Shown here in pieces: positions 57,808 through 64,000 of a stretch of 64,000 nucleotides of DNA. Source of the DNA: Candidatus Nitrosocaldaceae archaeon (GTDB lineage: Archaea > Thermoproteota > Nitrososphaeria > Nitrososphaerales > Nitrosocaldaceae); NCBI GenBank assembly GCA_026002835.1, contig BPGC01000009.1, positions 1-64,000 of the forward strand, given 5' to 3'. The notes under the pieces were generated by a model that saw only the letters and a list, made by a program, of their open reading frames with translations, was not told the DNA's origin and made no database searches. Every line of letters begins with the position of its first letter. Position 1 is the stretch's first letter. The position numbers and the translations under genes are program-made.

Positions 57808-59498
57808 ATGATCTAAAAGAAATAATAAAGAGCATAGCTTTAAAGAATGCAGTTGAACATGATGGTAAGGCTAGAATGGATTCTGTAATCTCCAAATTAT
57901 TAGCCATAAAACCTGAAGTTAAGAAAGATATCAAGAATATAATTAGCGATGTAAAGGCTATAGTAGAGGAGGTTAATTCTATTAGTATAGAAGAGCAGAG
58001 GAGATTATTAGAAGAGTTAAAACCAGAATTCTTAGAAGTTAAGAAAGAGGAAAGGAGAGGATTGCCTCCGTTGCCTAATGCCGAGATGAATAAAGTAATA
58101 ACTAGATTTCCTCCAGAACCTAATGGTTATCCTCATATAGGTCATGCAAAAGCAGCTATAATAGATGAAGAGTATGCTAGGATGTATAATGGTAAATTTA
58201 TTTTAAGATTTGATGATACAAATCCTTTACAAGAGAAGTTAGAATATTATGATGCAATATTAGATGGATTAAATTGGTTGAATGTAAAACCAGATCTTAT
58301 CAAAAATACATCTGATGATATGGATATATTATATAATTATGCTAGAAAATTGATCGAAGTAGATGGAGCATATGTATGTCTATGCGAAGCAGATACAATA
58401 AAAGAGAATAGAAGGTTAGGAGTAGAGTGTGATTGTAGGAAAAGAAGCAATGAAGACAATTTAGAAGAGTGGGAGAAGATGTTCAATGAGTATAAAGAGA
58501 ATCATGCTATACTAAGGTTCAAAGGTGATATGAAAGCTGATAATACAGCTATGAGAGATCCTACTCTATTCAGAATAATAGATGCTGAACATCCTAAGAA
58601 AGGAAGAAAGTATAGAGTTTGGCCTACATATGACTTTGCAGCTCCAATAGAGGATAGTATAGATGGAGTAACACATGCTATGAGAAGCAAAGAGTATGAA
58701 TTAAGGAACGAACTTTACTATGCAATATTAGATAAATTATCATTAAGGAAGCCATTAGTTATAGAATTCTCTAGGTTAGAGTTCGAAGGCATGCCAGTAT
58801 CCAAGAGAAAGATCAAACCTTTGATTGAAGAAGGAAAGGTAGAAGGATGGGACGATCCTAGACTCCCTACATTAATAGCATTGAAGAGGAGAGGAATATT
58901 ACCAGAAGCTATTAGAGAGTTTGTATTATCCCTAGGTTTTACTAAAGCAGATACAAAAGCACCATTTGATAAATTAGAAGCCATAAATAGAAAGTTATTG
59001 GATCCAATATCCATAAGATTATTCTTTGTTAGTAATCCAGTAAAGATGATAATAGATGGTATGCCAGATATCAAAAGCATAAAGGTAAAGAATCATCCAG
59101 ATAAAGATCTAGGCATTAGAGAGATCAAAGTATCTAATCAATTGTTTATATCTAACAATGATGCACAAAATCTTAAAGTTGGAGAAGAGATAAGATTATT
59201 AGAATTATTCAATGTTAGGATAGATAAGATTGATGATGTAATACATGCAACTTTTACTAGCAGAGATGTTAAGCAGATACCAAAGATACAATGGGTTAAC
59301 GAATATGTTAATACTAAGATAATAATTCCTAAACAACTCTATATTGACGATAAGTTTAATGAACAAAGTTTAGAGATAGTAGAAGGTTATGGTGAAGATT
59401 ACATAAGAAACTTAGAGATAGGCAGTAGAGTTCAATTTATAAGGTTTGGTTTCTGTATAATGGATAGTAAAGAGAGATTTATTTTAACACACAAGTGA
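57804..59498 (+). CDS. gltX: Glutamyl-tRNA synthetase (archaeal type)
   Basis: 564 residues. Class I signature PPEPNGYPHIGHAKA and the KMSKS equivalent MPVSKRKIK; beta-barrel anticodon domains at the C-terminus as in archaeal GluRS/GlnRS. It probably also charges tRNA-Gln with Glu for later amidation. TTG 57804 overlaps the previous stop. Confidence 0.92.
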   Translation: MNDLKEIIKSIALKNAVEHDGKARMDSVISKLLAIKPEVKKDIKNIISDVKAIVEEVNSISIEEQRRLLEELKPEFLEVKKEERRGLPPLPNAEMNKVITRFPPEPNGYPHIGHAKAAIIDEEYARMYNGKFILRFDDTNPLQEKLEYYDAILDGLNWLNVKPDLIKNTSDDMDILYNYARKLIEVDGAYVCLCEADTIKENRRLGVECDCRKRSNEDNLEEWEKMFNEYKENHAILRFKGDMKADNTAMRDPTLFRIIDAEHPKKGRKYRVWPTYDFAAPIEDSIDGVTHAMRSKEYELRNELYYAILDKLSLRKPLVIEFSRLEFEGMPVSKRKIKPLIEEGKVEGWDDPRLPTLIALKRRGILPEAIREFVLSLGFTKADTKAPFDKLEAINRKLLDPISIRLFFVSNPVKMIIDGMPDIKSIKVKNHPDKDLGIREIKVSNQLFISNNDAQNLKVGEEIRLLELFNVRIDKIDDVIHATFTSRDVKQIPKIQWVNEYVNTKIIIPKQLYIDDKFNEQSLEIVEGYGEDYIRNLEIGSRVQFIRFGFCIMDSKERFILTHK

Positions 59499-59502
59499 TA
59501 TT

Positions 59503-60342
59503 ATGAAGGTTGCAAGATTATTAATTGATGGTAAAGAGAGATACGGATTTGTTAATAATAATGAAATATTCTTAAAAGAAGATCTTGAAGAAGTATTGGA
59601 TATAACTCTCCCAGATAGTATAGAAGATTATCTATTATCTATAAAACATTTTGATATGCCAGATATAAAACCCATAAATAATTATAGATTGTTACCTCCA
59701 ATAACTAAACCATCAAAGATAATATGCTTAGGTTTTAACTATCTAGATCATGCTAGAGAACAGAATAAGAAACCTCCAGACGAACCAGTTATATTCATGA
59801 AACCTAGAACTACGCTTATAGGAGCTAATGATGATATAATTGCTCCAAGGTTCATAAAAGAGTTGGATTATGAAGGAGAACTAGCATTTGTAATAAGCAA
59901 GAGATGCAAAGATGTTAGTAGAGAAGAAGCGATGGATTATGTTCTAGGCTATATGGTATTTAATGATGTTAGCGCTAGAGATATCCAATTTAAAGACGGA
60001 CAATGGACTAGAGGCAAGAGTTTTGATACCTTTGCTCCTTGCGGTCCTTATCTTACTACCAAAGATGAGATTAGTGATCCTTACAATTTAAAGATAATCA
60101 CTAAAGTTAATGATGAGATTAGGCAAAACTCTAATACTAGTTATATGCATCTGAAGATAGATAAAATAGTTTCTAGTTTGAGCAAAGTTATGACATTAGA
60201 ACCATTAGATATTATAGCAACTGGAACACCATCAGGAGTTGCTATGTTTATGAACAAACCTAAATTCCTTAATGAGAATGATATTGTTAGTATTGAGATT
60301 GAAGGATTAGGAAGTATAAGAAATAGAGTAAGATTTGTCTGA
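59503..60342 (+). CDS. Fumarylacetoacetate hydrolase-family enzyme
   Basis: 279 residues. GFNYLDHAREQ, KPRTTLIG, ELDYEGELAFVI with the metal Glu residues, NDVSARDIQ and GKSFDTFAPCGPYL. The family hydrolyses or decarboxylates acylpyruvate-like compounds; the substrate is uncertain. It follows gltX by 4 bases, probably at the end of the same transcript. Confidence 0.85.
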   Translation: MKVARLLIDGKERYGFVNNNEIFLKEDLEEVLDITLPDSIEDYLLSIKHFDMPDIKPINNYRLLPPITKPSKIICLGFNYLDHAREQNKKPPDEPVIFMKPRTTLIGANDDIIAPRFIKELDYEGELAFVISKRCKDVSREEAMDYVLGYMVFNDVSARDIQFKDGQWTRGKSFDTFAPCGPYLTTKDEISDPYNLKIITKVNDEIRQNSNTSYMHLKIDKIVSSLSKVMTLEPLDIIATGTPSGVAMFMNKPKFLNENDIVSIEIEGLGSIRNRVRFV

Positions 60343-60378
60343 TAAACTTTATAAAATATAAATTATTAATTATCTGCT

Positions 60379-60684
60379 ATGAAGGTGTTAGTTGGAAAGG
60401 TAGATGATATAAAAGAAGGAGATATGATACATTTTGAATATAAAGATAAAGATATACTTATTGCAAATATTAACGGGAAGTTTTATGCAACTAGTAATAT
60501 ATGCAAGCATGCTGGAGCTAGTCTTCATGAAGGCAAATTAGAGGGAACTAATGTAACATGTCCATGGCATGGAGCAATATGGGATATAACTACTGGTAAT
60601 TTAGTAAAGTTTCCAATGAAGTTAAATCCATTAGAAAGATACGATGTTATAATAGAAGAGGACTCCATATATATTGATATTTAA
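60379..60684 (+). CDS. Rieske-type [2Fe-2S] ferredoxin
   Basis: 101 residues. Cluster ligands are in ICKHAGASLHEG (C-x-H) and VTCPWHGAIWD (C-x2-H). No membrane anchor, so it is a soluble ferredoxin like those serving nitrite reductases and dioxygenases. It is the gene just before amoC, but a 178-base spacer separates them. Confidence 0.9.
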   Translation: MKVLVGKVDDIKEGDMIHFEYKDKDILIANINGKFYATSNICKHAGASLHEGKLEGTNVTCPWHGAIWDITTGNLVKFPMKLNPLERYDVIIEEDSIYIDI

Positions 60685-60810
60685 CACCATTATCCATCAT
60701 CAATGTTAATCATTATAAACCAATAATACTATCATCTTTCATCAATTCTTAATATAATACATTCATTATTACAAATCAATAATAATAATTATTATAATGA
60801 TAATTACAAT

Positions 60811-60835
60811 TATTATATAACAATATTTTTATATT
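60811..60835 (+). promoter_or_regulatory. amoC: amoC promoter region
   Basis: Within an almost pure A/T spacer, attatata and tttttatatt boxes lie about 28-52 bases before the ATG. tgatgag at 60851 could serve as a ribosome site. Which TATA box is used cannot be told. Confidence 0.45.
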
Positions 60836-60862
60836 ATTTTCAATCAGTATTGATGAGTAAAA

Positions 60863-61426
60863 ATGGCACAGATTCCAGCATTAATACCAAAAGAGGTAGA
60901 GATGCAGAGACTGAAGAAGGTATTGATAATGATCATAGTACTAGGTTCAATAGCAGCAAGTGTAGAGGTAGACAACTTTGTAGATGGTTCTTTACACCAA
61001 ACAAGTATTAGAGATTCAGCATTCACACCAGCACACTGGTGGCTATACTCCCACTTTGTAGCATTACCATTAGGCTGGGCTGCAGTAATGATATATGATA
61101 GAAGGATACCATCGATGAGAGGTCCAAACAATACAGTAAACACTGGTTTGAAGGTAACTGTAATTGGTTATCTAGCAACAATGTTCACAATAGGTATCAA
61201 TGAGATGTGGCACTTCTGGTTCGTTGAAGAGGTATTCGCAGTTCCAAACCACTGGAGCTTCAACATGGGAGTAGTAGTAGCTTTCATGGGAGCATTAGCA
61301 TATGTAGTTAGGCTATATGTAAGAATGGTAGAGCTTGGTATGGAGACACCACCAAGGAACCCATACGTAGCAGAGATGTACAAGTTAGCATTAGAAGGAA
61401 AGCTATACTCAAGAAGCATACCTTAA
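60863..61426 (+). CDS. amoC: Ammonia monooxygenase subunit C
   Basis: 187 residues, the normal archaeal length. VEVDNFVDGSLHQTSIRDSA, HWWLYSHFVALPLGW, NEMWHFWFVEE and the C-terminal PYVAEMYKLALEGKLYSRSIP are near-invariant in archaeal AmoC. The Asp/His residues of DNFVDGSLHQTS and NEMWHFW lie in membrane helices and correspond to the copper-site region of PmoC/AmoC. It is part of the membrane complex oxidising ammonia to hydroxylamine. No amoA, amoB or amoX is adjacent. C-ending codons are commoner here than in neighbouring genes, as expected for very high expression. Confidence 0.98.
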   Translation: MAQIPALIPKEVEMQRLKKVLIMIIVLGSIAASVEVDNFVDGSLHQTSIRDSAFTPAHWWLYSHFVALPLGWAAVMIYDRRIPSMRGPNNTVNTGLKVTVIGYLATMFTIGINEMWHFWFVEEVFAVPNHWSFNMGVVVAFMGALAYVVRLYVRMVELGMETPPRNPYVAEMYKLALEGKLYSRSIP

Positions 61427-61444
61427 AATCATTAAATATTATTA

Positions 61445-61450
61445 TTTTTT
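61445..61450 (+). terminator. T-tract terminator after amoC
   Basis: Six T residues follow the amoC stop by 18 bases inside the 22-base convergent spacer. Oligo-T is the archaeal termination signal. Confidence 0.4.
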
Positions 61451-63311
61451 ATATTTGTTCAATAGAAGTAGGGTTATCCATACTAGATATATCTCCTAAA
61501 TCTTCATTCAAGAATTTAGCTCTTAATACTCTTCTCATTATCTTACCAGTTCTTGTCTTTGGAAGTTCGTTAACAAATATTACATCTTTGGGCATAGCAA
61601 TCTTTCCCAATCTAGATGCTATATATTTTTCAAGTTCTTCCTTACTAACATGATCTTTCTTAACAACATACAATATTATTGCCTCTCCTTTAATTTCATC
61701 GGGTATACCTATAGCAGCCGCTTCTTGCACATTAGGATGTTCTGTTATCACTGCCTCAATCTCTGCACTCGCAATTCTATGTCCTGCAACTTTGATAACA
61801 TCATCAACTCTACCATGAAGATACCATAAACCTTTATCAATTGAAGCATAATCTCCATGAAACCATACATCTTTGAATCTAGACCAGTAAATTTCGATGT
61901 ATCTTTCAGGATCATTCCATAAACCTCGAGTCATAGCAGGCCAAGGTTGCTTTATAACTAGATAACCTTTCTCTCCTATGATAGAGTTACCGTTATCATC
62001 GAATACATCTGCATCTACTCCAGGAACTGGACCACCTACAGTGCAGGGTTCTAACTCCATAATGGGTAATGGACTTAATATAGCTCCTCCTATCTCTGTG
62101 CCTCCAGATAGGTTCATTATTGGACATCTATCCCTTCCTATCTTCTTTAGATACCATAACCATTCATTCTTGTTTATACTCTCACCAGTAGATGCTAACA
62201 TCCTTAATGAATCTAGTTTATGAGTAATATCATATTTCATGAATAATCTTATTGCTGTTGGAGCAGTTCCAAATATCGTTACTCTATGTTCATCTATTAT
62301 ATCAAACCAATGATCATGTTTAGGATAATCTGGAGCACCATCATAAAGTATAGTAGTTGCTCCTATCAATAATGAGCCATATACACTCCATGTCTGGCCA
62401 GTAATCCAACCTATATCAGCAGGCCAGAATAATATATCATCTTTCTTGAGATCAATAAGGTAAGCAGCTTGCTGTGCAGCAAATGTCATAAACCCTCCAT
62501 GAACATGTAAAACTCCTTTTGGCTTACCAGTAGTTCCTGATGTATACAATATAAATAATGGATCTTCAGCATTCATCATCTCACATTTACAACTATTTTC
62601 ACCATCGAGGATATCGTTTATTATTATCTCATCATCTCTCTCTATCCTCTTCTTATATTGATAGATCAATACATGATCTATTTTAGATAGTTTCTTTGCT
62701 TCTCTTACTATAGATAAAAGATTTACATACTTACCTCTTCTATAATATCCATCTGTTGTTATTATCACTTTACTATTACAATCACTTATTCTAGATGCTA
62801 ATGCAGATGATGTAAATCCAGAGAATACTACATTATGAATGGCTCCTATCCTTGAACATGCTAAGATAGCTGCTATTGCTTCTATTATCATAGGCATATA
62901 GATAGTAACTCTATCGCCTTTCTTTACATCAAATCTCTTCAATAGATTAGAGAATTTATTAACTAAATTATACAATTCATTATATGTTATAACTTGCTCT
63001 TCTCCACTTTCATTTATACAGATATATGCTGGTTTGTTACTAAGATGCTTATCTAAGCAGTTATAAGTTATATTACATATACCATCACTAAACCATCTAG
63101 CCCATGGCTTTCCATTACTAATATCTAATATCTTTGTATAATCTTTAAACCATTCTAATTCTAGATCATTATTAATAACATCCCAATACCATTCTATGTT
63201 CATAGATCTATCTATTAATTCATTATAATCATTTATGTCATGCTTATCCATAAAATGTATGATATTACTATTCTCTACTATATCAGTTGGTGGCTTATAG
63301 ATCATAATCAA
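61449..63311 (-). CDS. AMP-forming acetyl/acyl-CoA synthetase
   Basis: 620 residues. YTSGTTGKPKGVLHVHGGF (P-loop), WPADIGWITGQTW, SGGTEIGG, YLHGRVDDVIKVAGHR and PKTRTGKIMRR with the acylation-controlled Lys. It makes acetyl-CoA or propionyl-CoA through an acyl-AMP. In this phylum the 3-hydroxypropionate and 4-hydroxybutyrate steps use ADP-forming enzymes, so this one probably salvages acetate or propionate. It is divergent from the cyclase gene. Confidence 0.9.
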   Translation of the reverse strand: MIMIYKPPTDIVENSNIIHFMDKHDINDYNELIDRSMNIEWYWDVINNDLELEWFKDYTKILDISNGKPWARWFSDGICNITYNCLDKHLSNKPAYICINESGEEQVITYNELYNLVNKFSNLLKRFDVKKGDRVTIYMPMIIEAIAAILACSRIGAIHNVVFSGFTSSALASRISDCNSKVIITTDGYYRRGKYVNLLSIVREAKKLSKIDHVLIYQYKKRIERDDEIIINDILDGENSCKCEMMNAEDPLFILYTSGTTGKPKGVLHVHGGFMTFAAQQAAYLIDLKKDDILFWPADIGWITGQTWSVYGSLLIGATTILYDGAPDYPKHDHWFDIIDEHRVTIFGTAPTAIRLFMKYDITHKLDSLRMLASTGESINKNEWLWYLKKIGRDRCPIMNLSGGTEIGGAILSPLPIMELEPCTVGGPVPGVDADVFDDNGNSIIGEKGYLVIKQPWPAMTRGLWNDPERYIEIYWSRFKDVWFHGDYASIDKGLWYLHGRVDDVIKVAGHRIASAEIEAVITEHPNVQEAAAIGIPDEIKGEAIILYVVKKDHVSKEELEKYIASRLGKIAMPKDVIFVNELPKTRTGKIMRRVLRAKFLNEDLGDISSMDNPTSIEQI

Positions 63312-63353
63312 GAAATATTTAGACTAATATTAGTGTGTTATCTTAGTAGCAAT

Positions 63354-64000
63354 ATGCTTGAAGATATAAGAGAAAGAGTCTCAAGAACCTTGGATTTAGG
63401 TCCACAGATAGAACTCTCATTAGATGCTAGTAGAAGGTTTCTTTCTAGGCATATAAATAAGAAGATAAGATTGGTAGTGCTCATAATAGATATAGCTGGC
63501 TCTACCCAACTAAGTTTAACGATGCCTACCAAGGTTTTGGCTAGGATAATTCAATTATTCTCACAAGAGATGGGGCTAGTTGCAAATAGATATGGAGGAT
63601 ATGTATTAAAATATGTTGGAGATTCTGTAATAACCTTCTTCCCTGCAGAATTTGATATTCAAAAGGCATGTATGAATGCTATAGCAGCTGCGAAGGAGAT
63701 GCAGATAATAATTGATAAATGCATAAATCCAGAACTAGAGAAGAGATCTTATCCAAAGATAAGAACCAAGATTAGTATAAACGTAGGTTCAGATCTTATA
63801 GTATTGTATGGCAAAAGTCCAACTTCCCATATAGATATAGTTGGTCCTACAATAAGTGTAGCAGCAAAAGTAATGTTAAGTGCTCCGCCATCAAGTATAA
63901 TAATAACTGAACATGTCTATAATCATTTAAACGTAAAGGAATTATTTAAAGAGATAAAGCAAGATAATATATTACTAGGTGATCTAAAATTATATAAAGC
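63354..64000 (+). CDS. Class III nucleotide cyclase-like protein (partial)
   Basis: The frame runs off the window; ~215 residues are visible. LVVLIIDIAGSTQLS and YVLKYVGDSVITFFP give the two metal Asp residues of adenylate/guanylate cyclases. In the second half, IVGPTISVAAKVM stands where active enzymes have an Asn-x3-Arg pair, so Ser and Lys replace those residues. It may use a different nucleotide or act as a sensor. No membrane helix in the visible part. Confidence 0.75.
   Translation, partial: MLEDIRERVSRTLDLGPQIELSLDASRRFLSRHINKKIRLVVLIIDIAGSTQLSLTMPTKVLARIIQLFSQEMGLVANRYGGYVLKYVGDSVITFFPAEFDIQKACMNAIAAAKEMQIIIDKCINPELEKRSYPKIRTKISINVGSDLIVLYGKSPTSHIDIVGPTISVAAKVMLSAPPSSIIITEHVYNHLNVKELFKEIKQDNILLGDLKLYK

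Overview
This window comes from an AT-rich archaeal chromosome of the ammonia-oxidising Nitrososphaerota (Thaumarchaeota). The decisive marker is a full-length archaeal amoC (60863-61426). It is supported by a Sec61-beta, an aIF1, an archaeal tRNA wybutosine enzyme (Taw1), an isopentenyl phosphate kinase mevalonate operon, a membrane cupredoxin and an archaeal-type GluRS. TATA-like boxes sit about 25 bases before many starts, suggesting leaderless or short-leader transcription. One gene (ilvB) has a strong Shine-Dalgarno match that fixes its start. The base composition and an intron-bearing tRNA would fit a deep or thermophilic branch such as Nitrosocaldales, but that placement is a guess.

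The first ~13 kb is accessory and defence-like. It holds a pentapeptide-repeat/TIR protein, a stand-alone LigD-type 3'-phosphoesterase, a ferredoxin with a large extra N-terminal domain, a DUF262/DUF1524 (GmrSD-like) protein bracketed by a perfect 20-bp direct repeat, a two-gene operon of a SWIM-like protein plus a BrxL-type AAA+ protein without a protease domain, a large membrane glycosyltransferase, a VapBC-like pair, and a coiled-coil protein coupled to an AAA+ ATPase. The coiled-coil gene carries a perfect 225-bp internal duplication.

From 13 to 33 kb the content is mostly housekeeping: HAD phosphatase, cupredoxin, KaiC-like ATPase, a metF-metE-like-metE operon, cysC, taw1, a split SLC41/MgtE-type transporter with a PhoU/TrkA-C partner, an M20 peptidase, NIF3, a CPBP protease, aIF1, a CDGSH protein, Sec61-beta/DUF2070, a nuclease-like pair, a C39-like/TPR protein and birA. 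Several genes are under 60 codons.

From 33.6 to 35.2 kb there is a decayed SdrD-B-like surface protein. Then come DUF2203, a UbiA prenyltransferase, an Opp/Dpp ATPase, AspRS and the branched-chain amino acid cluster (leuB-leuA-ilvN-ilvB, with ilvE beyond a small zinc-finger gene). A second decayed surface protein (44937-45674) precedes citrate synthase and thiL. From 48 to 52 kb are DUF1512, a MetAP, a tRNA-Pro, a decayed SWIM-motif gene and a tRNA-Ala whose gene carries a 12-nt insertion that folds as an intron between positions 7 and 8. From 52.5 to 59.5 kb is a long operon: rps2-MEMO-mvk-ipk-idi2-GGPP synthase-gltX, which makes archaeal lipid precursors. The end holds a FAH-family hydrolase, a Rieske protein, solitary amoC, an AMP-forming acyl-CoA synthetase and a truncated nucleotide cyclase-like gene.

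Many convergent gene pairs overlap by 4-18 bases, a sign of compaction in the core. The surface-protein and tRNA-flanking regions carry the clearest gene decay.
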